Shown here: positions 1 to 7,726 of the stretch, piece by piece
Numbering within the stretch: the first letter of the stretch is position 1
Layout of the letters: each line of letters opens with the position of its first letter
From: Anaerolineae bacterium
GTDB lineage: Bacteria; Chloroflexota; Anaerolineae; Promineifilales; Promineifilaceae
Direction of reading: 5' to 3'
Assembly (NCBI GenBank): GCA_028277515.1
Contig: JANQGC010000296.1
Span: forward strand, 1-15,823
Length of the DNA stretch: 15,823 bases
The notes under the pieces: model-generated
What the model saw: the letters and a program-made list of their open reading frames with translations, nothing else
What the model was told of the DNA's origin: nothing
The model's database searches: none
Translations under genes and position numbers: made by a program

Positions 1-22
1 AAGCGGCATAGCCCCTTCCGAG

Positions 23-42
23 TTTAGCGAATTTTCGCTAAA
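23..42. promoter_or_regulatory. Upstream operator of aceBA (inverted repeat copy 1)
   Basis: The sequence TTTAGCGAATTTTCGCTAAA has perfect 9-bp arms (TTTAGCGAA / TTCGCTAAA) around a TT centre. The identical 20-mer recurs at 102-121. This copy lies about 22 bp upstream of the -35 box. An exact repeat of a long dyad around one promoter indicates a dimeric regulator binding twice. The regulator is not encoded in the window. Confidence 0.8.
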
Positions 43-63
43 TGCCAAAAGCGCTGCAATAAA

Positions 64-92
64 TTGACGGGAGGCGGAAATGAAGCTATACT
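64..92 (+). promoter_or_regulatory. Sigma-70-type promoter of aceBA
   Basis: A -35 box TTGACG (64-69) and a -10 box TATACT (87-92) are separated by exactly 17 bp. Each differs from consensus at one position. Transcription would start near 99-100, giving a leader of about 70 nt before aceB. The promoter sits between the two identical dyads at 23-42 and 102-121. Confidence 0.8.
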
Positions 93-101
93 ATGTTCGC
101 C

Positions 102-121
102 TTTAGCGAATTTTCGCTAAA
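102..121. promoter_or_regulatory. Downstream operator of aceBA (inverted repeat copy 2)
   Basis: This is a base-for-base copy of the dyad at 23-42, placed immediately after the predicted transcription start (about +3 to +22). That is a classic repressor position. The two centres are 79 bp apart, so DNA looping between two bound dimers is possible. Which regulator family binds is unknown. Confidence 0.8.
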
Positions 122-168
122 AGTTTTATTTTACCAAATTCGACCTTTGTTGGATAGGAGGAAGATAT

Positions 169-1776
169 ATGTTGGTGGAAAATGTTGAGTCGATTGTCGA
201 AGGGGTGACAATTCATGGCCCGGTTACCGATCAGTTTTCACAGATTTTAACGCCGGAAGCCATGGAATTTGTTGCTTTGTTAGAGCGCACATTCGGCCGG
301 CGTCGTTTAGACTTGCTCGATCGGCGAGATGAACGACAGGCTGAAATTGACGCGGGGGTGATGCCGGATTTTTTGCCCGAAACGGAACACATACGCAACA
401 GTGAATGGACAGTAGCCCCTATTCCGGAAGATTTACGCGATCGCCGGGTCGAGATTACAGGTCCAGTTGACCGCAAGATGATCATTAATGCGCTTAATTC
501 CGGGGCTAATGTCTTTATGGCTGATTTTGAAGATTCCCATTCCCCAACCTGGGAAGCGACCATCGCCGGCCAAATTAACTTGCGGGATGCCGTTCGGGGG
601 GACATCACATTAACTGCGCCTAATGGGAAGTTTTATGCGTTGAATGATCAGATTGCCACACTCATGGTTCGGCCGCGGGGCTGGCACCTGGTCGAGAAGC
701 ATGTCCTGGTCGATGGAAAGCCGATTTCAGCATCCTTGTTTGATTTTGGGCTTTTCTTCTTTCATAATGCGAAAAAGCAGATGGCCAATGGCAGCGGTCC
801 CTACTTTTACCTGCCAAAGTTGGAGAGCCATTTGGAGGCCCGGCTTTGGAACGACGTGTTTGTGCTGGCGCAGGATCAACTAGGTGTTCCCCAGGGAACG
901 ATCAGGGCTACCGTATTAATTGAAAATATCTTAGCCACCTTTGAGGCGGACGAGATCCTTTACGAACTGCGCGACCATTCGGCGGGTCTCAACTGCGGCC
1001 GGTGGGATTATATCTTTAGTGCCATCCGTAAATTTCAAAAGCATCCGCAGTTTTACTTGCCCGACCGGGCTAAGGTGACCATGACGACGCATATGATGCG
1101 CTCGTATTCACTCTATGTCATAAAAGTGTGTCACCAGCGAGAAATTCATGCTATGGGTGGCATGGCAGCCCAAATTCCCATAAAAAGTGATCCCGAAGCC
1201 AATACCAAAGCTCTGGAGAAGGTCAGAGCAGATAAAACACGAGAAGCCAAAGATGGTCATGACGGTACCTGGGTGGCGCATCCCGGCTTGGTGGCTATCG
1301 CCAGGGAAGAATTTGACAAATACATGCCCACCCCTAACCAGATTTTCCGTAAGCTGGATGATTTTGAAGTCACAGCGGCCGATTTATTGAGTATCCCTGA
1401 GGGGGGTATTACTGAGGAAGGTTTACGGCTTAATGTCGATGTGGGCATCCAGTACATGGCCGCCTGGTTAAGCGGCAACGGCTGTGTGCCGATATATAAC
1501 TTGATGGAGGATGCGGCGACGGCCGAAATCTCTCGTTCACAGATCTGGCAGTGGCTGCATAATCCGCACGCTCAATTAGAGGACGGGCGAAAGATAACGC
1601 CTGAGCTGTTCCATGAAATGGTCATCAGTGTGCTGGCGGAATTGAAGGAAAAAGTCGGTGAGGCGTTCTTTGAAACCCATAATTATGAACTCGCCGCTAA
1701 ATTATTTGAAGAGATCAGTTTAAAGGATGAATTTTCCGATTTTTTGACGCTCACAGCGTATGAATATTTGGATTAA
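169..1776 (+). CDS. aceB: Malate synthase A
   Basis: Condenses glyoxylate with acetyl-CoA to malate, the second step of the glyoxylate shunt, in the cytosol. The 535-residue length is typical of the A isoform (E. coli AceB is similar), not the longer G isoform. Visible features are the active-site stretch RPRGWH (168-173), the family signature [16 protein letters not shown] (268-283), and a Glu252/Asp280 pair whose 28-residue spacing matches the Mg2+ ligands of malate synthase. The C-terminal [17 protein letters not shown] (446-462) carries the likely general base Asp448. The start is well supported by AGGAGGA (156-162), 6 nt before ATG. It is first in an operon, 13 nt upstream of aceA, under the operator-flanked promoter at 64-92. 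The reading frame is intact and identification is secure. Confidence 0.97.
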   Translation: MLVENVESIVEGVTIHGPVTDQFSQILTPEAMEFVALLERTFGRRRLDLLDRRDERQAEIDAGVMPDFLPETEHIRNSEWTVAPIPEDLRDRRVEITGPVDRKMIINALNSGANVFMADFEDSHSPTWEATIAGQINLRDAVRGDITLTAPNGKFYALNDQIATLMVRPRGWHLVEKHVLVDGKPISASLFDFGLFFFHNAKKQMANGSGPYFYLPKLESHLEARLWNDVFVLAQDQLGVPQGTIRATVLIENILATFEADEILYELRDHSAGLNCGRWDYIFSAIRKFQKHPQFYLPDRAKVTMTTHMMRSYSLYVIKVCHQREIHAMGGMAAQIPIKSDPEANTKALEKVRADKTREAKDGHDGTWVAHPGLVAIAREEFDKYMPTPNQIFRKLDDFEVTAADLLSIPEGGITEEGLRLNVDVGIQYMAAWLSGNGCVPIYNLMEDAATAEISRSQIWQWLHNPHAQLEDGRKITPELFHEMVISVLAELKEKVGEAFFETHNYELAAKLFEEISLKDEFSDFLTLTAYEYLD

Positions 1777-1789
1777 TGGAGGAAATGAA

Positions 1790-3082
1790 ATGTTTAAACC
1801 TTACAATGTGGCCAAATTAAAAGATGACTGGGAATTAAACCGGCGTTGGCAAGGAATCAAACGGCCGTATAGTGCCGAAGCGGTTTGCCGCCTGCGCGGA
1901 ACCGTGCAAGTGGAGCACACCCTGGCGCGCATGGGCGCTGAACGCTTGTGGCGGTTAATGGCGCAGGAGGATTATGTTCACGCCCTTGGCGCCTTAACCG
2001 GTAACCAGGCTGTCCAAATGATTCAGGCCGGGCTAAAAGCTATTTATCTCAGCGGTTGGCAGGTAGCGGCCGACGCGAATGGCGCGGCTAATACCTACCC
2101 GGACCAAAGCCTTTATCCCGCAGACAGCGCACCTAACCTTGTAAAAAGAATCAATAATGCATTGATGCGCGCCGATCAGATCTGGCACATGGAAGGTAAG
2201 AATGGGGTTTATTGGTTTGCGCCCATTGTTGCTGACGCAGAATCGGGGTTTGGCGGCACACTGAACGCCTTTGAATTGATGAAAGCCATGATCGAAGCGG
2301 GCGCAGCGGGGGTACATTTTGAAGACCAGTTGTCCTCGGCCAAGAAATGTGGCCATATGGGCGGCAAAGTTTTAGTCCCCACCCGCGAATTTATTCAGAA
2401 GCTGGCAGCGGCACGCCTGGCTGCGGATGTTATGGGCGTTCCAGCAGTCATTGTCGCCCGTACAGATGCCAATGGGGCGCAGTTGATTACCAGTGATGTG
2501 GACCCGCGGGACCAACCATTTATCAGCGGAGAACGTACGGTTGAAGGCTTCTATCAATTAGATGGCGGTCTGGATTGCGCTATCAGCCGTTCACTAGCCT
2601 ATGCACCTTATGCAGACGTTATTTGGTGTGAAACAGCTCACCCGGATATGGATGAGGCCAAGGCGTTTGCTGATGCCATCCATGAAAAATATCCTGGCAA
2701 GTTATTAGCCTATAACTGCTCTCCCTCGTTTAACTGGCGGGCGAATTTAAGCGAAAAAGAGATTGCTGTCTTCCAGCAGGAATTGGGCAAGATGGGCTAT
2801 AAGTTCCAATTCGTAACCTTAGCCGGCTTCCATTCTTTGAATGCCGGTATGTTTGAGTTGGCGAAGGGCTACCGGGATGAAGGTATGGCGGCTTATTCTC
2901 GCTTGCAGCAGCATGAATTTGAAATGCAAAAGAATGACGGATTTAAGGCAATTAAACATCAAAGTTTTGTCGGAGCCGGTTACTTCGATGAGGTTCAAAT
3001 GGTCATCTCTGGGGGTGAATCATCGACGGTAGCTCTTAAGGGTTCGACAGAAGAGGAGCAGTTTGATTTATTGCCAACCTAA
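1790..3082 (+). CDS. aceA: Isocitrate lyase
   Basis: Cleaves isocitrate to succinate and glyoxylate, bypassing the decarboxylating TCA steps so that acetyl-CoA can support net biosynthesis. It is cytosolic. The 430-residue length matches bacterial isocitrate lyase. The catalytic signature [14 protein letters not shown] starts at residue 185, with active-site Cys187. [10 protein letters not shown] (147-156) and VHFEDQ (175-180) belong to the metal/substrate site of the PEP mutase/ICL fold, and the C-terminus has the familiar GSTEEEQF ending. I chose ATG 1790 because GGAGG (1778-1782) lies 7 nt upstream. The in-frame ATG at 1760 would sit inside the end of aceB and add ten unconserved residues. 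It is cotranscribed with aceB and followed by the terminator at 3135-3159. Confidence 0.97.
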   Translation: MFKPYNVAKLKDDWELNRRWQGIKRPYSAEAVCRLRGTVQVEHTLARMGAERLWRLMAQEDYVHALGALTGNQAVQMIQAGLKAIYLSGWQVAADANGAANTYPDQSLYPADSAPNLVKRINNALMRADQIWHMEGKNGVYWFAPIVADAESGFGGTLNAFELMKAMIEAGAAGVHFEDQLSSAKKCGHMGGKVLVPTREFIQKLAAARLAADVMGVPAVIVARTDANGAQLITSDVDPRDQPFISGERTVEGFYQLDGGLDCAISRSLAYAPYADVIWCETAHPDMDEAKAFADAIHEKYPGKLLAYNCSPSFNWRANLSEKEIAVFQQELGKMGYKFQFVTLAGFHSLNAGMFELAKGYRDEGMAAYSRLQQHEFEMQKNDGFKAIKHQSFVGAGYFDEVQMVISGGESSTVALKGSTEEEQFDLLPT

Positions 3083-3134
3083 ATCCGGCAATGAAAAGAT
3101 GCTCTCATTTTGAAATGTTGGCATTTGTGCAGAA

Positions 3135-3159
3135 GGGGCAACCGCGGTTGCCCCTTTTT
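3135..3159 (+). terminator. Intrinsic terminator of the aceBA operon
   Basis: GGGGCAACCGCGGTTGCCCC (3135-3154) is a perfect 20-bp palindrome able to form a very GC-rich hairpin, followed directly by TTTTT (3155-3159). It lies 52 nt after the aceA stop. The next gene begins only 15-27 nt later, so that gene depends either on read-through or on a promoter overlapping this hairpin. Confidence 0.85.
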
Positions 3160-3173
3160 GCTTTACTTGAGGT

Positions 3174-3626
3174 ATGATTACCCGGATGTGGATTCGCTTT
3201 GTTCTTTATGGCATAGGGGGCTGGTGTGGTGAAATTTTGTTCACCGCCCTGACGGAAAGCCTGCCCCGGCGGGATTGGCGCTTGCTGGGCACGACCTATT
3301 TGTGGATGTTTCCTATTTATGGTTCTCTTGCTATATTGTATGAACCTGTTCATGATTTGATTCGCGATTTCCCTCTGCTGCTGCGGGCGTTAATCTGGTC
3401 ATTGGGTTTTACGGCCGTGGAATGGGTCACAGGATGGCTGATTGCTCGAATAAGCGGCCGTTGCCCTTGGGATTATGTGGCCGCCGGCAAACGCTTCGCC
3501 ATCAACCCTTATATACGCTGGGATTTTTTCCCGGTCTGGGCCATTATCGGGCTGGCATTGGAGCCGGTCCATGACTTTTTGGTAAGATTGACCCCCTATA
3601 TTGAATTAGCTTTTCGAGGAGGATGA
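3174..3626 (+). CDS. CmpB-like putative ABC-transporter family small membrane protein
   Basis: A 150-residue integral membrane protein with about four hydrophobic segments (roughly residues 7-26, 43-57, 70-92 and 118-131). The motifs PIYG (47-50) and CPWDY (97-101) resemble the family annotated as putative ABC-transporter type IV / CmpB, whose real function is poorly established. The block 45-61 aligns without gaps to 118-134, each ending in EPVHD, which suggests an internal duplication. The start is ambiguous. ATG 3174 has GAGG only 1 nt away, while ATG 3186 has the same GAGG 13 nt away. It overlaps the next gene by four bases (ATGA), so the two are probably translationally coupled. There is no ATP-binding partner nearby, so a transport role is not supported here. 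Confidence 0.75.
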   Translation: MITRMWIRFVLYGIGGWCGEILFTALTESLPRRDWRLLGTTYLWMFPIYGSLAILYEPVHDLIRDFPLLLRALIWSLGFTAVEWVTGWLIARISGRCPWDYVAAGKRFAINPYIRWDFFPVWAIIGLALEPVHDFLVRLTPYIELAFRGG

Positions 3627-4345
3627 TGTTAGGACCATCTGATTTTTTTAATCTCGATGACCTATTGGTTAACGAATTATTTGAAAATTGTGATTTTGTG
3701 TGGCAGGCGGTCGCTCACATCGGCCGACACGTGGCCCGCTTAACCGCCTCCAAGCAAACGATTTTAGGAGATGTCTCCCCAGGCGCTTACCTGAGCGACC
3801 GGCCGCTCTATATAGCCCCCCATGCCCGCATCGAACCTGGGGCCTTCATCAATGGACCGGCCTATATCGGCGATAATGTTATCATTCGTCACGGGGCCTA
3901 TGTGCGCGAAAACGTGATCATGCTGCCCGGCAGTATGCTAGGGCATGCCAGCGAGGCCAAAAACAGTTTGTTCTTGCCCGGTGCTCATGCCCCCCATTTC
4001 AACTATGCGGGAGATTCTATCCTAGGGCACGATGTCAACCTGGGGGCCGGAACTATTCTCAGCAACCTGGGAATTTTGAGCCGAAAAGACCCGCAAACGG
4101 GAAAGAGACCCGCAATAATCTTGAATATTGATGGACAGCAGTATGATACGGGATTGGCTAAGTTAGGAGCCATTATGGGTGACGGTGCCAAGACAGGCTG
4201 TAACGCTGTATTGAATCCGGGAACCCTGGTCGGACAGCGTTCATTGATTTATGCAAATTTGAGCCTGCGTAAGGGATATCATGCGCCGGATAGTATTATT
4301 AAGCTGCGCCAGACTGTGAGAAGGATAGAAAGGGAAATTCGCTAG
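3623..4345 (+). CDS. Left-handed beta-helix protein, GlmU acetyltransferase-domain-like
   Basis: A 240-residue protein built of hexapeptide repeats (about 45-150 and 180-212), the left-handed beta-helix fold of acyl- and nucleotidyl-transferases. The stretch around 112-146 parallels the GlmU acetyltransferase domain. It has an E-x-K at 111-113, then PHFNYAGDS (124-132), then LGAGTI (140-145). His125 falls where GlmU has its catalytic histidine. The GlmU-type uridylyltransferase domain is absent and replaced by a short N-terminus of about 45 residues, so it may acetylate a sugar nucleotide or act as a scaffold. The start is ATG 3623 or ATG 3626. GAGGAGG (3616-3622) abuts the first, so 3626 has the better spacing. 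It is coupled to the upstream membrane gene. Substrate unknown. Confidence 0.8.
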   Translation: MMLGPSDFFNLDDLLVNELFENCDFVWQAVAHIGRHVARLTASKQTILGDVSPGAYLSDRPLYIAPHARIEPGAFINGPAYIGDNVIIRHGAYVRENVIMLPGSMLGHASEAKNSLFLPGAHAPHFNYAGDSILGHDVNLGAGTILSNLGILSRKDPQTGKRPAIILNIDGQQYDTGLAKLGAIMGDGAKTGCNAVLNPGTLVGQRSLIYANLSLRKGYHAPDSIIKLRQTVRRIEREIR

Positions 4346-5496
4346 CGGCTTCCCTTTTGACCCGTGCGGCGCATTTCGGTAGAGGAAACATCTTTGCGAA
4401 AGAGGTCGGGGGGGATGCCGCTAAATAAGGATTGCAAACGGGAGGGGATTGCCAGATCTTCAACCTGGCGGAAATCCTTGCCATTCAGAGCGCGGCCGGC
4501 AACCAGAAAGCGGCAGCCCAGCTTACCAATTTCCTCTATAGCTTCTTCCATTCCCTCTTGACTGTTTCCATAATAATGGGGTTGCAAGATGCGCGCGGCC
4601 GTATCGAAGCCCACGACAAATGTGATTCCTGGATAAAGGCGCGCCTTTTCTATGAACGTCGGAGCATTGGCGGCAAAAACCTCATAGCGACCGGCAAACT
4701 GCGCCAGGCGGTGCAGCGCATCCTTCACCGGTAGAGGGGGTTTGTCGGCATTCGTGACGGATAGTTCGAAAGCGACATTTTCACCGAGCATTGCACTGGC
4801 AACAGTGGCCAACTTCAAATGGCCATCATGCAAAGGATTAAAGGAGCCTGATAACAGGACAGGTGGAGGCGCCGCCTGCACTAATGTTTGACCGTGGTCG
4901 GTGATGCCAAAATGGGTGATTCGACCGTGCTGCAACTCTCTAACCGACTGGGCAAAATCGTTTTCTATTACTTCCAGCGAATCATCTTGAAAAAACTCTA
5001 CCGGTACCTGGTGCTTGATGCCACAAGCATTGGCAAGAGCATTTAAAATGATCCGGCTAACCACATCCTCCTCACCGGAGCGATCCCGTGCCTCTTTATC
5101 TAAATAAAGGCTGTAGCTGACCATGCGTGAGGGTTGCCACGTGGCGATATGCGCTCGATGTTCACCACGCTTGGGGCGATCGGTAATGATCGTTGCGGTG
5201 CAGGCCAGGCCAATTTGCGGTTTGGCTTTGGAGTCTAACCAGCGCGCCCTGGTGAATGCTCTCCCGGCTAATAAATGGGCTGTTTCTACGGCTACATATT
5301 GAGCCGGTTTTTGACCTAAAAACTCATCAAAAGAAGCTTCGCTGTAAGGGACTAATGCCTCCAACAGCGTGCGCGTCGCCCCGGCAACGCCCAATAAATC
5401 GGATAATGCTTGCGTGCCGGCGCCGGCAGCCACCAGCACTACTTTTGAGGAACAGTCATGTATCGCCTGGATAAGTTGTCGAATGTCGCTCTGCAT
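4342..5496 (-). CDS. CinA-like / nucleotidylyltransferase fusion protein
   Basis: A 384-residue, apparently two-part protein. The first ~165 residues resemble the CinA C-terminal (nicotinamide-nucleotide amidase-like) fold, with a GAGT segment near 25 and IGLACTATIITD near 95-106. From about residue 213 there is an HIGH-superfamily nucleotidylyltransferase, with LLSGSFNPLHDGH (214-226) binding the nucleotide and SSTEMR (371-376) as the C-terminal signature of NMN/nicotinate-mononucleotide adenylyltransferases. The combination suggests a role in NAD or related cofactor metabolism, but the substrate is not defined by the motifs. I chose ATG 5496; a TTG at 5505 is also open, and neither has a clear ribosome binding site. 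It is convergent with the beta-helix gene, the two stop codons sharing CTAG. Confidence 0.8.
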   Translation of the reverse strand: MQSDIRQLIQAIHDCSSKVVLVAAGAGTQALSDLLGVAGATRTLLEALVPYSEASFDEFLGQKPAQYVAVETAHLLAGRAFTRARWLDSKAKPQIGLACTATIITDRPKRGEHRAHIATWQPSRMVSYSLYLDKEARDRSGEEDVVSRIILNALANACGIKHQVPVEFFQDDSLEVIENDFAQSVRELQHGRITHFGITDHGQTLVQAAPPPVLLSGSFNPLHDGHLKLATVASAMLGENVAFELSVTNADKPPLPVKDALHRLAQFAGRYEVFAANAPTFIEKARLYPGITFVVGFDTAARILQPHYYGNSQEGMEEAIEEIGKLGCRFLVAGRALNGKDFRQVEDLAIPSRLQSLFSGIPPDLFRKDVSSTEMRRTGQKGSR

Positions 5497-5528
5497 AACC
5501 GGCAAATTGTATCAGTTATCGGACGGGC

Positions 5529-5609
5529 TTGAAAATTTTCAATTGAACAACAATTCAATGTTTTGTTCATTTTTTATTCAGGGCAATAAATAGATAATTG
5601 CTTGAACAA
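5529..5609. promoter_or_regulatory. Repeat-rich divergent regulatory region
   Basis: Between the divergent starts at 5496 (minus) and 5638 (plus), the AT-rich spacer holds a perfect 14-bp palindrome TTGAAAATTTTCAA (5529-5542). It also has TTGAACAA at 5543-5550 and 5602-5609, with the reverse complement TTGTTCA at 5563-5569. ATTGAA / TTCAAT (5542-5559) makes a further dyad. The clustering suggests operators for one or both genes. I found no convincing -35/-10 pair. Confidence 0.35.
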
Positions 5610-5637
5610 TCGCCACTCATGTAGGATAGTCGATAAT

Positions 5638-7674
5638 ATGGCGCAAGAGTTTTTGAATCGTATGAAATCAAGTGAAAACAGCCAGTTTCGTTCCTGGTTC
5701 ATCGTCGTGCTTCTTTGTCTGGCCGGCGGGCAGCTGCTGCTAGCCCGGTCTGCTGCCGATGCGGTAAAAGATAATCCTCCCTGGCTGGCCGTAATGATCA
5801 TTGTCATGGGTGCGCTGGCGTTGTGGCTCCTACGTTTCGTACAAGCAGATGATGAAGCAATGGAAGATGTCGAAACAGGTGAGGATCTAAGCCTTTCGGC
5901 CGTGCCGCCAATCACCAGAAAAGGATTATGGCGCATCGTTCTCCTTTTCATTGCGCTCTCATTAACGCTGATCTTGCTGTGGCGCATCCCTACCATGCTC
6001 GCCCAAGACAGCTATTTGCTGGCTTTTCTGGGCTGGTCAGGGGCAATTTTGCTATACCTTGCCGCCGTGGCGAACCCCTTCTCCCTTCGTTATTGGGCGG
6101 ATCAAATCCGATCCTGGCCATGGAAGTTGACACTCCTTGTTGCCGGGATCGTTTTCCTCGCTTTTATGCTGCGTTATTGGCGCGTGGGATCTATCCCTTT
6201 TACGCTTAGCGGCGACGAGGCTTCACAAGGGCTGGAGGCAGTGCGCGTGCTGCAGGGAGAACTCCGCAACCCATTTTCCACGGGATGGTTGGGTGTGCCT
6301 ACGATGAGTTTTTTCTTCAACGGCCTATCCATAAACGCGCTGGGGAGAACTATTTTTGCCCTGCGCGTGCCCTGGGTGCTGGTCGGGACGATGACGGTGC
6401 TGGCCACGTTCTTGTTAGTCAAACAAATGGTGGGTACAAAATTGGCGCTTTTCACGGCCGCGATCCTTAGCCTCTACCATTATCACATTCACTATTCCCG
6501 CCTGGGATCGAACCAAATCGCCGATCCTCTTTTTCTATCCCTGTCATTGTTTTTCTTAATGCGTGCCCGGTATAGCAGGAAGCAAATTGATTGGGCGCTG
6601 TCAGGTGTTGTTTGCGGATTAGCCTTTTACGTCTATGCAGGGGCTCGCCTCACGCCTGTAGTGATGGTTGCCGTTCTGGCTTATTGGATTCTATTAAATC
6701 CTAAACGGTTTTGGCGCGAGTATAAATGGGGACTGGTCATTGGCCTGTTAGGTTTTCTAATTGCCGCCGCGCCTATGATGCAATATGCCGTTCGTTTTCC
6801 TGGAGAGTTCAACGCGCGGCTGAACCAGGTTGGTATCTTGCAAAGCGGTTGGCTGGAAAGAGAGGTTGTGATTCTCGATCAGCCGGCTTGGGCAATCCTG
6901 TTTGACCAGTTTCGACGAGCGGCCCTGGCCTTTAACTACTTTCCCGACCGCACCGTTTGGTATGGACTACCTGAGCCTTTGCTCGATCCATTCTTCGGCG
7001 GCATTTTCTTGTTGGGATTGACATATGGCACCTTGCAGTTATTCAACCGGCGAGCGGGACCAAGGATTGCGCCTATGGTCGCCTGGTGGTGGGGTGGCAT
7101 GATTCTGGGCGGCATTATGACGGAGAGTCCCCCCTCCAGCCAGCGATTAATCACCCTTGCTGTACCGGCCAGTTTTTTTATTGCTTATGCATTGTGGGAA
7201 CTTATCAAAGCTGCGTCGCAGTTATTTGAAGGCATGCCCCAAAAAGCATGGGCTGGTGCGGCCGTGCTTTTATTTGCTGTTGTCAGTTTATATACCTATT
7301 TTATTGATTACACGCCGCAGCAGCTATATGGTGGGCGCAACGCCGAGTTAGCCACCCTCATCGCTCCCCGCCTCAATGAGCTGAAAGAAGATCATCGCAT
7401 TTATTTTGTAGGCGCTCCCTGGATGTATTGGGGGTTTGCGACCCTGCCTTACCTGGTCCCGGAAGCGGAGGCTGGGGATATCATCGATCCATTGACAGAT
7501 CCGGCCCCTGAAAATCTTTTGCATGAAAACAAGGGTGAATTATTTATTGTTATACCGCCTCGCTTTGACGAACTGGAAATTCTAACCAGTTCATTTCCTC
7601 AAGGCATACGGGAAGAGGTTTATTCAGCGATTGATGGCAGGCACATGGCCACCTTGTTTAGGCTGGCTCCTTGA
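5638..7674 (+). CDS. GT39-type (PMT/ArnT-like) integral membrane glycosyltransferase
   Basis: A 678-residue polytopic membrane protein resembling the dolichol/polyprenyl-phosphate-dependent GT-C glycosyltransferases (family 39, Pmt and ArnT relatives). These transfer a sugar from a lipid-phosphate donor to protein or lipid outside the membrane. Transmembrane helices appear at about residues 19-36, 47-68, 98-116, 125-144 and 162-178, then repeatedly to about 560. The first extracytoplasmic loop has SGDEA (191-195), the acidic motif expected for the catalytic Asp of this fold. The last ~110 residues form a soluble tail. An acidic linker (about 70-86) separates the first two helices from the rest. 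ATG 5638 is the first ATG, with AGGA (5622-5625) 12 nt upstream. ATG 5662 and an upstream TTG (5602) are alternatives. The acceptor and donor cannot be read from the sequence. Confidence 0.82.
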   Translation: MAQEFLNRMKSSENSQFRSWFIVVLLCLAGGQLLLARSAADAVKDNPPWLAVMIIVMGALALWLLRFVQADDEAMEDVETGEDLSLSAVPPITRKGLWRIVLLFIALSLTLILLWRIPTMLAQDSYLLAFLGWSGAILLYLAAVANPFSLRYWADQIRSWPWKLTLLVAGIVFLAFMLRYWRVGSIPFTLSGDEASQGLEAVRVLQGELRNPFSTGWLGVPTMSFFFNGLSINALGRTIFALRVPWVLVGTMTVLATFLLVKQMVGTKLALFTAAILSLYHYHIHYSRLGSNQIADPLFLSLSLFFLMRARYSRKQIDWALSGVVCGLAFYVYAGARLTPVVMVAVLAYWILLNPKRFWREYKWGLVIGLLGFLIAAAPMMQYAVRFPGEFNARLNQVGILQSGWLEREVVILDQPAWAILFDQFRRAALAFNYFPDRTVWYGLPEPLLDPFFGGIFLLGLTYGTLQLFNRRAGPRIAPMVAWWWGGMILGGIMTESPPSSQRLITLAVPASFFIAYALWELIKAASQLFEGMPQKAWAGAAVLLFAVVSLYTYFIDYTPQQLYGGRNAELATLIAPRLNELKEDHRIYFVGAPWMYWGFATLPYLVPEAEAGDIIDPLTDPAPENLLHENKGELFIVIPPRFDELEILTSSFPQGIREEVYSAIDGRHMATLFRLAP

Positions 7675-7726
7675 CGCTGCTGCCGGCTTAACTTTATAAG
7701 ATTTGATTCGACAAAAGGAAGAAGCG

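Noticed and set aside
231..608. Open frame of 125 codons on the minus strand within aceB
   Set aside because: It is antisense to a conserved, intact malate synthase and shows low-complexity Ser/Arg-rich sequence with no family resemblance.
1760..1789. Extended upstream start for isocitrate lyase (ATG 1760)
   Set aside because: It lies inside the end of aceB, lacks a ribosome binding site and adds ten unconserved residues. ATG 1790 has GGAGG at proper spacing.
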